The position numbers were made by a program, and so were the translations under genes. Below, in pieces: positions 1 to 6,762 of a DNA stretch of 9,442 nt. The notes beneath the pieces are model-generated. The model saw only the letters and a list, made by a program, of their open reading frames with translations. It was not told where the DNA came from and did no database searches. The stretch covers positions 1 to 9,442 of the forward strand of contig JAGAIH010000378.1 of the NCBI GenBank assembly GCA_017626655.1. Direction: 5' to 3'. Position 1 is the stretch's first letter; every line of letters begins with the position of its first letter. The stretch is from Clostridia bacterium (GTDB lineage Bacteria; Bacillota_A; Clostridia; Oscillospirales; CAG-272).

Positions 1-39
1 AATAGTTTATCCTGGCTAACGAAAAGCACGAGCCGAATA

Positions 40-90
40 CCTTCCCCTCGGGGGAAGGGGGACCGCGTAGCGGTGGATGAGGGTCCCCCT
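40..90. repeat. Dispersed palindromic intergenic element
   Basis: Bases 40-47 (CCTTCCCC) and 51-58 (GGGGAAGG) form a perfect 8-bp hairpin with a 3-base loop. A second small hairpin follows: ACCGC 62-66 with GCGGT 70-74. In addition GGGGGACC at 57-64 is complementary to GGTCCCCC at 82-89, so a larger stem enclosing the second hairpin can compete with the first. On the minus strand it reads as CTCATCC...CTTCCCC...GGGGAAGG, which I recognise from memory as a dispersed intergenic repeat of gut Clostridia. Its family assignment is not verified here. It is non-coding and sits upstream of the first gene; the remaining bases 1-39 and 91-146 show nothing I can support. Confidence 0.65.
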
Positions 91-159
91 ACCCAATTCC
101 ACTCTGTTCCGTCAGACCGACAAACCCAAATTTGAAATCTCCGCTGAAAGGAGTTATCC

Positions 160-552
160 ATGAATCATCCCGTAACCCTTGACGGGATCCGTTCCTTCGT
201 TCAAGATCATACGCTGACCGAGCTTTGCGGTAGACTGGATACTCTCTCTGACCTCTTGGTGGATGATCCCGCCACTTTTCTTGAACTGGTATGCAAGAGC
301 GAATACTACGTTGATAACGTGATCTGGTGGGAGCACGCTCTCATAGAAACGGGGTCGACCCTGGGGCTTGGCGGTCCTCGAGATCCCCATGATCCCTCGC
401 ACTTTTACTCAGAGACCTATCTGGACGACAGATTCTCCCCCGATACCACCCTCGACGAATACCTTTGCTACATGACCGCCATCCGCGAAGCCCACCCGAA
501 TCTTGTCTTGCATCCCGGGTTCTTGTTGCTTCCTCGCGCAGAAAAAACATAG
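160..552 (+). CDS. Hypothetical protein, 130 aa, unknown function
   Basis: The start is supported by AAAGGAG at 147-153, six bases upstream of the ATG. I do not recognise the family. The product looks like a small, acidic, soluble protein with no signal peptide or membrane segment. Visible features are a helical N-terminal half (residues 8-48), an aromatic stretch YYVDNVIWWEH at 49-59, a Gly/Pro/Asp loop GLGGPRDPHDPSHFY at 69-83, and a likely C-terminal helix around 97-112. Base composition is lower in GC than the neighbours: bases 181-240 and 301-360 are about 52-53% GC, while 1201-1260 in the next gene is about 67%. This may mean a more recent origin or weaker codon selection. The stop at 550-552 is 14 bases before the desulfurase start, suggesting co-transcription. 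I see no clear promoter upstream. The strong binding site and close packing make it likely real. Confidence 0.7.
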   Translation: MNHPVTLDGIRSFVQDHTLTELCGRLDTLSDLLVDDPATFLELVCKSEYYVDNVIWWEHALIETGSTLGLGGPRDPHDPSHFYSETYLDDRFSPDTTLDEYLCYMTAIREAHPNLVLHPGFLLLPRAEKT

Positions 553-566
553 AATCGAGAAACACT

Positions 567-1736
567 ATGTCTACCACCATCTACCTCGATAACTCCGCCA
601 CCACCCCCCTCTGCCCCGAGGCGCTGACCGCCATGATGCAGGCCATGGGGCACTACGGCAACCCCTCCTCCCTCCATGGTTTGGGGCAGGAGGCCCATAC
701 CCTTCTGAACCGCGCCCGCGCACAGGTGGGGGCGGCTTTAGGCGTCAAGGCAGTCAAGCCCAATGAACTCATTTTCACCTCCTGCGGCACCGAGGCCTCG
801 GCCCTGGCCATCTACGGCACCGTCTACGCCAAGCCCCGCCGCTTCGGTAAGCGCATCATCACCACCGACTGCGAGCACCCCTCGGTGGAGGAAGCCATGA
901 AGAAATTGGAGGCTGACGGCCTCGAAGTGGTGCGGATTCCCACAAAAAACGGGGTTTTGGATACCGAAGCCGCTATTTCCGCTCTGAACGAGCCCACCAT
1001 CCTGGTCTCCATGATGATGGTCAACAACGAGACGGGTGCACATTTTGACGTGGCCAAGGTCTTCGCCGCCGCCAAGGCAAAGGACAGCCGTACCGTCACC
1101 CATTGCGACGCGGTGCAGGGCTTTCTGAAGGTCCCCTTTACCCCCGCCTCTATCCACGCCGACCTGGTTACCATCAGCGCCCATAAGATCCACGGCCCCA
1201 AGGGCGTGGGGGCGCTCTACGTCCACCCCGACATCACCAAGACCAAGCGCATCACCGCCTACCTCACGGGCGGCGGCCAGGAGAGCGGCCTGCGGTCGGG
1301 CACCGAGAACGTCATCGGCATCTGCGGCTTCGGCGCGGCGGCCCAGGCGGGCTACGCCACCAGAATGGCGGACTTTGCCAAAATGACCGCCCTCCGCAAC
1401 CGTCTGGAAGGGAAGCTCCGGGACATGGGGGTGCAGATGAACATCCCCGCCGGGGACCGCGCTCCCCACATCCTCAACCTAACCCTCCCCTCCATCAAGT
1501 CCCAGACCATGCTCAACTACCTCTCGGCCCAGGGCATCTGCATCTCCAGCGGCTCGGCCTGCTCTTCCCATTCGGTGAAGATCAGCCCCTCCCTGGCCGC
1601 CTTCGGCCTGTCGGCTCATGAGGCCGATTGTTCCCTCCGCGTCAGCCTCTCGGCGCAGAACACCGAGGATGAGGTGGACGCTTTGTGCGAGGCCCTGGGG
1701 AAGGGAATTGCCAATTTGGTGAGAATCCGCAAATAA
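567..1736 (+). CDS. Cysteine desulfurase, NifS/IscS family (aminotransferase class V)
   Basis: This 389-residue protein is a PLP-dependent enzyme that takes sulfur from L-cysteine, leaving alanine, and passes it as a persulfide to Fe-S cluster or thio-modification pathways in the cytoplasm. It begins with the family signature YLDNSATTP (6-14). It has the cofactor-stacking His104 in CEHPSV, NNET at 153-156, Asp181 and Gln184 in CDAVQ, the PLP lysine Lys207 in SAHKIHGPKG, and RSGTEN at 243-248. The catalytic loop is SSGSACSSHS (327-336) with nucleophile Cys332. Length fits the family. The ATG at 567 is chosen because the conserved N-terminus starts there; the frame is open back to 465 but that part overlaps the upstream gene and lacks family sequence. 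The ribosome site is weak (GAGAAA), consistent with coupling to the upstream gene. No thiI, iscU or sufU neighbour is in the window, so the sulfur acceptor is unknown. NifS, IscS and Clostridial Csd-like paralogues cannot be separated here. Confidence 0.95.
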   Translation: MSTTIYLDNSATTPLCPEALTAMMQAMGHYGNPSSLHGLGQEAHTLLNRARAQVGAALGVKAVKPNELIFTSCGTEASALAIYGTVYAKPRRFGKRIITTDCEHPSVEEAMKKLEADGLEVVRIPTKNGVLDTEAAISALNEPTILVSMMMVNNETGAHFDVAKVFAAAKAKDSRTVTHCDAVQGFLKVPFTPASIHADLVTISAHKIHGPKGVGALYVHPDITKTKRITAYLTGGGQESGLRSGTENVIGICGFGAAAQAGYATRMADFAKMTALRNRLEGKLRDMGVQMNIPAGDRAPHILNLTLPSIKSQTMLNYLSAQGICISSGSACSSHSVKISPSLAAFGLSAHEADCSLRVSLSAQNTEDEVDALCEALGKGIANLVRIRK

Positions 1737-1745
1737 CAAAAAACG

Positions 1746-1779
1746 ACCCGAAAGGACACACCATCCCTTCGGGTTATTT
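1746..1779. terminator. Hairpin between convergent genes, probably a bidirectional terminator
   Basis: ACCCGAA at 1746-1752 pairs with TTCGGGT at 1768-1774. After one mismatch (1753/1767) the stem continues with GG 1754-1755 and CC 1765-1766, leaving a 9-base loop. On the plus strand it is followed by TATTTCTATT; on the minus strand by a T-run complementary to the A-rich 1738-1743. It lies between the stops of the plus-strand desulfurase (1736) and the minus-strand metallopeptidase (1784), so it can end both transcripts. Confidence 0.7.
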
Positions 1780-1783
1780 CTAT

Positions 1784-2506
1784 TCAATTCTTCCCCAGCA
1801 TCTCCCACTCTCTCCAATCCGGCAGCACCCTTGCCACCTCCCGCCAAAATCGGTCGGAGTGATTCGCCTCCAGAAAGTGGCACAACTCATGCACCACCAC
1901 GTATTCTATGAAGGCCACGGGATACTCGCAAAGCCGCGACGAGAAATTCAGATACCCCTTGGCCGCCGAGCAGCTCCCGTGGCGGGTCTTCATAACCTTG
2001 ACCCGGATGGCCTTGGGGTATGGTACACCTCGGGCGGCGAAGAGGGGGTAATACCGCTCCACCAGAGCCGTCACCAGCTTGCGGGTCTCGGCGATCTCAA
2101 AGGTCTCGATGGCGGCGGCCCGCATATCGGGATCGTAGGGGTCGAACAGGAAGACGGTCAGACGGCGGTTCACCATATCGGCCTCCACACGGGCGGGAAG
2201 CTCGGATCGCCAGACCACCTCCAGCTTGCCCCCCAGATAGGGCAGGGAATCACCTACCGCCTCGGCCTGCGGGTGTGCCTCCGCACGCTTCTCCATGCGG
2301 GACAGAGCGGCCAACACCCACTCCTCGCGGTCGCGGAGAAAGGCTTCCGCCTCGGCCACCGTGGCGCGCTTGGGGATGGACAGATGCACCGATCCGTCGC
2401 GACGCACGCGGAGGTTGATGTGCTTCACCGCCTTGCGCTCCAGCTCGAAGGTCAGGGGGCGGCGGGAGTGGGGGAGGGTAACGGTGCGGATCTGGATAGG
2501 GGACAT
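1784..2506 (-). CDS. YgjP-type M48-like metallopeptidase domain protein (DUF45)
   Basis: The 240-residue protein belongs to the YgjP/DUF45 (WLM-like) group, small cytoplasmic proteins with a zinc-peptidase fold. E. coli YgjP has been described as a nucleotide pyrophosphatase, so proteolysis should not be assumed. The zinc site is VVHELCHFLEANHS: His206, Glu207 and His210 of HExxH, plus His216 as the likely third ligand, followed by RFW at 219-221. The other conserved block is KTRHGSCS at 173-180, where most relatives I recall have RWGSC, so His176 replaces Trp. The N-terminal half carries LRVRRDGSVHLSIP, typical of the family. The ATG at 2506 has AAAGGAG seven bases upstream (2514-2520) and a good promoter just beyond. 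The frame stays open to 3304 but that section is antisense to the lipoprotein gene and is not coding. It stands alone between convergent and divergent neighbours. Confidence 0.93.
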   Translation of the reverse strand: MSPIQIRTVTLPHSRRPLTFELERKAVKHINLRVRRDGSVHLSIPKRATVAEAEAFLRDREEWVLAALSRMEKRAEAHPQAEAVGDSLPYLGGKLEVVWRSELPARVEADMVNRRLTVFLFDPYDPDMRAAAIETFEIAETRKLVTALVERYYPLFAARGVPYPKAIRVKVMKTRHGSCSAAKGYLNFSSRLCEYPVAFIEYVVVHELCHFLEANHSDRFWREVARVLPDWREWEMLGKN

Positions 2507-2513
2507 GGCAAGA

Positions 2514-2520
2514 CTCCTTT
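2514..2520 (-). promoter_or_regulatory. Ribosome binding site fixing the YgjP-type gene start
   Basis: The minus strand reads AAAGGAG here, seven bases before the ATG at 2506. It selects this start over upstream in-frame codons that would run into the neighbouring lipoprotein gene. Confidence 0.85.
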
Positions 2521-2534
2521 CGGGGGATGGATAT

Positions 2535-2563
2535 AGTGTAGCACGGGAATGGCGGAAAGTCAA
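2535..2563 (-). promoter_or_regulatory. Sigma-A type promoter for the YgjP-type gene
   Basis: On the minus strand, TTGACT (2563-2558) and TACACT (2540-2535) are separated by exactly 17 bases, and the spacer ends in TGC, giving an extended -10. Transcription should begin near 2528, leaving a leader of about 20 bases that contains the AAAGGAG site. No operator-like repeat is evident around it. Confidence 0.8.
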
Positions 2564-2626
2564 GCCGAAAGTTACGGAATGTTCACAGAATCTTGCGCCG
2601 CTTTTCATCCCAATACCGAAAAAGTG

Positions 2627-2635
2627 TGATATAAT
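2627..2635 (+). promoter_or_regulatory. Extended -10 promoter for the repeat lipoprotein gene
   Basis: TGA followed by a perfect TATAAT (2630-2635) forms an extended -10. I find no good -35 at 16-18 bases upstream, which fits promoters that rely on the TGn element. The predicted start near 2642 leaves a leader of only about 18 bases. AGGAGG at 2646-2651 lies eight bases before the ATG at 2660. The promoter is divergent from the one at 2535-2563, with about 65 bases between them. Confidence 0.7.
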
Positions 2636-2659
2636 GAGAAAAAAGAGGAGGTATGAGAT

Positions 2660-5068
2660 ATGACTTTCAAAAAAATATTCGTCTTGTGGTCGCTTCTCGC
2701 GATATGGACACTGTGCTTCGTGTCCTGCGATCAAACGACTCCTCCCCCCACCGACAGCGAGGCATGCGCCCATGTTTTCAGCGAGTGGGATACCGCCGTC
2801 CCTCCCACCTGTACCCAGATGGGACTTCTGAAGCGGGTCTGTACCCTCTGCGGAGCCGAGGAGACCGCGCCCACTCTCTCCACTTCCCATGACTATGAGA
2901 TCAAGCCCGCCATCGCTCCCACCTGTACCGAGGCGGGGGCTACCACAGGCATCGTCTGCCGTGCTTGCGGTCTGGTGGCGGAGGAGCAGCTGACCCTCCC
3001 CGCCACGGGACATACCGAGATCATAGACCCCGGCAAGGCCCCCACCTGTACCGCGGAGGGGCTGAGCGACGGCAAGCACTGCACCAAGTGCGGTGAGGTC
3101 ACGGTGGCCCAGACCCCCGTCCCCGCCATGGGTCACGCCGAGATCACCGATCTGGGCAAGGAGGCCACCTGTACCGCGGAGGGCCTGACCGAGGGCAAGC
3201 ATTGCTCCAGGTGCGGTGAGATCACCGCCGCCCAGACGATCATTCCCGCCAAGGGACACACCGAGGAGACCATTTCGAGTGTGGAGCCTACCTGTACCGC
3301 TCAAGGATTTACCGAGGGCATCCGTTGCTCGGCCTGCGGCAAAACCCTGTCAGGCTGTGAGACCGTCCCTGCCAAGGGCCACACCGTGGTCATCGACCCC
3401 CGCGTAGAGCCTACCTGCACCGAGGACGGCCTCAGCGAGGGCCAGCATTGCTCGGTGTGTGGTCACATCCTCTACCGGCAAGTCGTGCGCCCTGCCACGG
3501 GCCATACCGAGACCGTCACCGCAGGCAAGCCCGCCACCTGTACCGAGGAGGGCCTGACCGAGGGCAAACACTGCGCCAAGTGCGGTGAGATCACCGTCCC
3601 CCAGACGATCATTCCCGCCAAGGGCCACACCGAGGTCATAATCCCCCGCGTAGAGCCCACCTGTACCGAACAGGGCATGACCGAAAGAGTGACCTGCTCG
3701 GTCTGCGGAGCTACCCTTTCGGGCGGTACCCCCCTGGCCGCCCTGGGCCACGCCGCGGTGACCGATCCCGGCGTAGCGCCTACCTGTACCGAGGAGGGAC
3801 TCAGCGAGGGCAAGCATTGCTCGGATTGCGGTGAGATCCTGACCGCCCAAAAGCCCCTGGCCGCCCTGGGCCACCACGCCGTCGCCATCCCCATGAAGCC
3901 CGCCACCTGTACCGAGGGCGGCCTCACCGAGGGAAGCCTGTGCGACCGCTGTGACAGGATCCTGACAGCCCAGGTCCCCACCGCTCCCCTGGGTCACGAC
4001 TACAACGAGAGCGGTCTCTGCACCCGTTGCGACAGCTCCCTGGCCAGCGTAGGTCTGGAGTTTGATCCCGCGCCGGACGGCACCTGCTACGTCTCGGGCA
4101 TCGGCAGCTGCACCGACACCCACATCCGCGTTCCCCGTGTGTCCCCCGACGGCGCTACCGTGGTGGGGATCTACAGCGAGGCCTTCTACGGAGCCAAGGG
4201 CCTGACCGCCGTTACCGTTCCCAATACGGTGACCTCCCTCGGTAGCCTCCTTAGCTATCTGGATGCCTCGGTGGAGGTCTACTTCCAGGGCAGCCGTACC
4301 GAGTGGCTCGCCATCACCGCGCATGAGGAATACACCTACGACGTCAAGACCCGCTACGTCCATTGCGCCGACGGCGACGTCTTTATGTGCAATTCCTCTG
4401 CGGAGGATCCCCGCTTCGCTTTCACCTCCAACGGCGACGGCACCTGCTACGTCAGCGGCATCGGCACCGCTACCCGCGGTGTGATCCCCCGCTACTCTCC
4501 CGCGGGCGATCTGGTCACCGCCATCGGCGAGGGCGCTCTGAAGGGGATGGACTGCATGGTGGTGGGCATCCCCGACAGCGTGACCCGCATCGAGGCCAAT
4601 GCCTTCCAAAACGCGGGCTTTGAGACCATCTCGATCGCGGACTCGGTCACCTACATCGGAGACCGCGCCTTCTATCAGCTGAGCTATTCCTGGGCGACCC
4701 AGGAGGTCTGCGATGCCATCGGACGGCTGACAAACCTGACCTACCTGGGCAAGTACGCCCTGGCGGTCAGCTCGGGCGAGGGGGGGCTCTCCCTGGTCCT
4801 GCCCGAGGGAGTGACTACGGTGGAGGACGGCCTGCTCTCGGGGGGCTACTACTGCGACCGTACCCTCACCATCCCCAAGAGCGTGACCTACATCGGCAAG
4901 AGCATCTTCGCGGGCTGGCGCACCAACGCCACCATTACCTACGGCGGCACCGTCACCGAGTGGCGCGCTCTGGAGAAGCACGCGGACTGGAACAGCGAGA
5001 TGTACCCCATCACGATCACCTGTACCGACGGTCAGGTGGTCACCGAGGATCGTCATACTCCTCTGTAA
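2660..5068 (+). CDS. Cys-rich tandem-repeat lipoprotein with BspA-type leucine-rich repeats
   Basis: An 802-residue exported protein. Residues 1-22 form a lipoprotein signal (KK, then a hydrophobic core) ending FVSC, with Cys23 the likely lipidation site; Phe at -3 is a weak lipobox. Residues 51-457 hold ten repeats of the form PTCTxxGLxxGxxCxxCGxxxxxxxxxPAxGHT, with anchor Cys at 51, 89, 130, 171, 212, 253, 294, 335, 376 and 417. From 89 on the spacing is exactly 41. Each of these has C-x10-C-x2-C-x14-H. Residues 461-802 are BspA-like (LRR_5) repeats such as VGIPDSVTRIEANAF and LTIPKSVTYIGKSIF, with two closing TEW...C-x-DG motifs (548-572, 766-791). There is no LPXTG or C-terminal membrane segment, so anchoring would be by the N-terminal lipid. 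The likely role is surface binding or adhesion, by inference; no enzymatic motif is visible. ATG 2660 fits the signal peptide and AGGAGG. It has its own promoter and terminator. Confidence 0.9.
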   Translation: MTFKKIFVLWSLLAIWTLCFVSCDQTTPPPTDSEACAHVFSEWDTAVPPTCTQMGLLKRVCTLCGAEETAPTLSTSHDYEIKPAIAPTCTEAGATTGIVCRACGLVAEEQLTLPATGHTEIIDPGKAPTCTAEGLSDGKHCTKCGEVTVAQTPVPAMGHAEITDLGKEATCTAEGLTEGKHCSRCGEITAAQTIIPAKGHTEETISSVEPTCTAQGFTEGIRCSACGKTLSGCETVPAKGHTVVIDPRVEPTCTEDGLSEGQHCSVCGHILYRQVVRPATGHTETVTAGKPATCTEEGLTEGKHCAKCGEITVPQTIIPAKGHTEVIIPRVEPTCTEQGMTERVTCSVCGATLSGGTPLAALGHAAVTDPGVAPTCTEEGLSEGKHCSDCGEILTAQKPLAALGHHAVAIPMKPATCTEGGLTEGSLCDRCDRILTAQVPTAPLGHDYNESGLCTRCDSSLASVGLEFDPAPDGTCYVSGIGSCTDTHIRVPRVSPDGATVVGIYSEAFYGAKGLTAVTVPNTVTSLGSLLSYLDASVEVYFQGSRTEWLAITAHEEYTYDVKTRYVHCADGDVFMCNSSAEDPRFAFTSNGDGTCYVSGIGTATRGVIPRYSPAGDLVTAIGEGALKGMDCMVVGIPDSVTRIEANAFQNAGFETISIADSVTYIGDRAFYQLSYSWATQEVCDAIGRLTNLTYLGKYALAVSSGEGGLSLVLPEGVTTVEDGLLSGGYYCDRTLTIPKSVTYIGKSIFAGWRTNATITYGGTVTEWRALEKHADWNSEMYPITITCTDGQVVTEDRHTPL
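2924..4030 (+). repeat. Tandem array: nine 123-bp units arranged as three 369-bp blocks
   Basis: Nine coding repeats of exactly 123 bp begin at the anchor-Cys codons 2924, 3047, 3170, 3293, 3416, 3539, 3662, 3785 and 3908. They fall into a B-C-A order repeated three times. C units read GLSDG or GLSEG, and A units are always introduced by ATCT instead of PTCT and read GLTEG. B units vary (GATTG, GFTEG, GMTER), the last two with a TLSG turn. The units at 3170 and 3539 share long near-identical DNA, including CAGACGATCATTCCCGCCAA. A more diverged tenth unit precedes the array (anchor codon 2810). This is an in-frame coding repeat, so recombination between copies would change protein length in steps of 41 residues. 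Confidence 0.92.
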
Positions 5069-5086
5069 TGAGCCCCATCCGTATGC

Positions 5087-5125
5087 GGGACGGTCATGCC
5101 TTCGCGTGGCCGTCCCTTTGAATTT
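5087..5125 (+). terminator. Rho-independent terminator after the lipoprotein gene
   Basis: GGGACGGTCATGC (5087-5099) pairs with GCGTGGCCGTCCC (5104-5116) as a 13-bp stem with two G-T wobbles and a CTTC loop, followed by TTTGAATTT. It begins 18 bases after the stop at 5068 and separates the lipoprotein from the phospholipase D family gene. Confidence 0.88.
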
Positions 5126-5159
5126 CGCGGATGTTCATCTTGTATTCACAACAAGGGGG

Positions 5160-5165
5160 TATAAT
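5160..5165 (+). promoter_or_regulatory. Probable -10 element for the cardiolipin synthase gene
   Basis: A perfect TATAAT lies in the gap after the terminator, about 40 bases before the start codon. The best -35 candidates (TTGTAT at 5140-5145, TTCATC at 5134-5139) are at poor distances of 14 and 20 bases, so only the -10 is claimed. Confidence 0.55.
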
Positions 5166-5192
5166 AAAGGAAAACATACTTGATTTTTCAAG

Positions 5193-5200
5193 AAAGGAGG
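5193..5200 (+). promoter_or_regulatory. Ribosome binding site fixing the cardiolipin synthase start
   Basis: AAAGGAGG lies five bases before the ATG at 5206. It favours this codon over the in-frame ATG at 5131, which lies upstream of the -10 element and adds 25 residues without family character. Confidence 0.88.
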
Positions 5201-5205
5201 CTCCT

Positions 5206-6747
5206 ATGAGATTCTTCCGCAAGCTCCTCTCCCGCATGGTGCTGGTCAGCCTGGGCATCGCCATCCAGCTGGTCTGGCTGTTCCTCATTCTGTTCTACCT
5301 GTCCGACGCCTATCTTCCCATCGCCTTTTTCTTCAGCCTCATCAGCCTCCTGGCGGTGATCTACATCATCAATCGCCCCGGCAATCCCCAGGTGCAGATG
5401 GCCTGGATCGTCCCCATCCTGGTCTTCCCCCTTTTCGGCGGCATCATCTTCTTCATTTCGGGCGGCAAGAGACCCAAACGCAAGCTCCGCCGTGCCCTGG
5501 ACCGCAGCGGGGAGATGCTGAAGCCTCTCCGTAAGGGGAACGTGCCGTCTCCCGAATCCGATGTTCCCACTCCTCCCGCCGACCGCTACCTGGAGGGCCA
5601 ATGCCACTACCTGGACAGCCGTGGCTTTCCCGTCTACCGCGATACCGCCGCCGCGTACTACTCCGACTGCCGCGAGGGCTGGCAGAAGCTGCTGGAGGAC
5701 CTCCGATCCGCCGAGAAATTCATTTTCATGGAGTACTTCATCTACCGCCCCGGCGCCATGTGGGATCCCGTGCTGGAGATCCTTCGGGAAAAGGCCGCCG
5801 CAGGGGTGGAGGTCCGTTTGATCTACGACGACGTAGGCTCCATCAATTACCTCCCCCGCGACTACTACAAACGGCTGGAGGCCATGGGCATCCGCTGTAT
5901 CGCCTTCAACCGCTACAAGCCCGTCTATGCCGTGGTCATGAACCACCGCGACCACCGCAAGATCACGGTGATCGACGGCCATATCGCCTACACGGGCGGC
6001 ATCAACTTCGCCGACGAGTACATCGGGGAGGAGATCCGCTTCGGAGAGTGGAAGGACAACGTCCTGCGCCTTTCGGGCGAGGCCGTGCGGAGCATGACCC
6101 TCCTCTTTTTGGAGATGTGGAACGCCTGCCGTCCCACCGATACCGCCGAGTCCGCCGCCGCCTTCATGCCCGACCCCGCCCGCGTGGAGGGGATCGCCGC
6201 CGACGGGTGGGTCCAGCCCTACGGCGACTCCCCCGTGGACAGCGAGATCCTGGCCGAGAACGTCTACCTCAATATCATCAACCAGGCCACCCGCTACGTC
6301 TACATCTACACCCCCTACGTGGTCATCGACTACGAGATGACCCGCGCCCTCTCCCTGGCCGCCCGCCGAGGGGTGGACGTCCGCCTGGTGGTCCCCGCCA
6401 TCCCCGACAAGAAGATCGTCTACCACCTGGGCAAATCCTACTTCCCCGAGCTGATCGAGAACGGAGTCAAGGTTCTGCGCTTCACCCCCGGCTTCATCCA
6501 TTCCAAGGTCTTCCTGGCCGACGACCGCCAGGCCGTGGTGGGCTCCATCAACCTGGACTACCGCTCCCTGACCCTCCACTTCGAGAACGCCTGTATGTTC
6601 GTGGACCACCCCGTCCTCCCTGCCATCAAGGCCGACTTCGAGGAGACCTTCCCCCGCTGTGAGACCGTTACCGTAAAGAAGCGCCGATCGAGCTTCTTCT
6701 ACGATCTTTACCTCGGCCTCCTGCGCCTCTTCGCGCCTCTGATGTGA
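5206..6747 (+). CDS. cls: Cardiolipin synthase, phospholipase D superfamily
   Basis: This 513-residue membrane enzyme is expected to join two phosphatidylglycerol molecules into cardiolipin, releasing glycerol. The N-terminus has three hydrophobic segments: about 11-33, 36-55 and 66-85. The third ends in FFISGGKRPKRKLRR, typical of the PLDc_N region. Two HKD catalytic motifs follow: H250-R-K252-ITVI-D257 with TGGIN at 263-267, and H432-S-K434-VFLA-D439 with GSINLDYRS at 446-454. Between them GEWKDNVLRLSG and FLEMW match the Clostridial family. Both catalytic pairs are complete, so it should be active, and the length matches the usual 480-520 residues. The ATG at 5206 follows AAAGGAGG. Flanking terminators mark it as a single-gene unit, with no phospholipid gene nearby. 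A related transphosphatidylase is the alternative, but the N-terminal membrane domain favours cardiolipin synthase. Confidence 0.93.
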   Translation: MRFFRKLLSRMVLVSLGIAIQLVWLFLILFYLSDAYLPIAFFFSLISLLAVIYIINRPGNPQVQMAWIVPILVFPLFGGIIFFISGGKRPKRKLRRALDRSGEMLKPLRKGNVPSPESDVPTPPADRYLEGQCHYLDSRGFPVYRDTAAAYYSDCREGWQKLLEDLRSAEKFIFMEYFIYRPGAMWDPVLEILREKAAAGVEVRLIYDDVGSINYLPRDYYKRLEAMGIRCIAFNRYKPVYAVVMNHRDHRKITVIDGHIAYTGGINFADEYIGEEIRFGEWKDNVLRLSGEAVRSMTLLFLEMWNACRPTDTAESAAAFMPDPARVEGIAADGWVQPYGDSPVDSEILAENVYLNIINQATRYVYIYTPYVVIDYEMTRALSLAARRGVDVRLVVPAIPDKKIVYHLGKSYFPELIENGVKVLRFTPGFIHSKVFLADDRQAVVGSINLDYRSLTLHFENACMFVDHPVLPAIKADFEETFPRCETVTVKKRRSSFFYDLYLGLLRLFAPLM

Positions 6748-6762
6748 TCCCCATCCGCCCGC

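Noticed and set aside
465..566. N-terminal extension of the cysteine desulfurase (34 residues)
   Set aside because: It overlaps the upstream gene in another frame, has no ribosome site and no family similarity; the conserved N-terminus begins at 567.
1685..2536. Plus-strand open frame of 283 codons across the YgjP-type gene
   Set aside because: It runs through the terminator hairpin and lies antisense to a recognisable zinc-site protein; no ribosome site or domain supports it.
2653..2892. 79-codon plus-strand frame starting seven bases before the lipoprotein start
   Set aside because: Its ATG is one base from AGGAGG, too close for initiation, and the product has no export signal or repeat pattern.
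2507..3304. N-terminal extension of the YgjP-type protein on the minus strand
   Set aside because: It would run through its own promoter and antisense to the lipoprotein; AAAGGAG at 2514-2520 marks the true start.
2924..4030. Regular repeats as a possible CRISPR array
   Set aside because: The period is 123 bp with no short identical repeats separated by unique spacers; the units are in-frame and conserved as protein.
3350..5056. Long minus-strand open frame (568 codons) opposite the lipoprotein
   Set aside because: It mirrors the repeat gene, has no ribosome site or recognisable domain, and arises because GC-rich third positions remove stops from the opposite strand.
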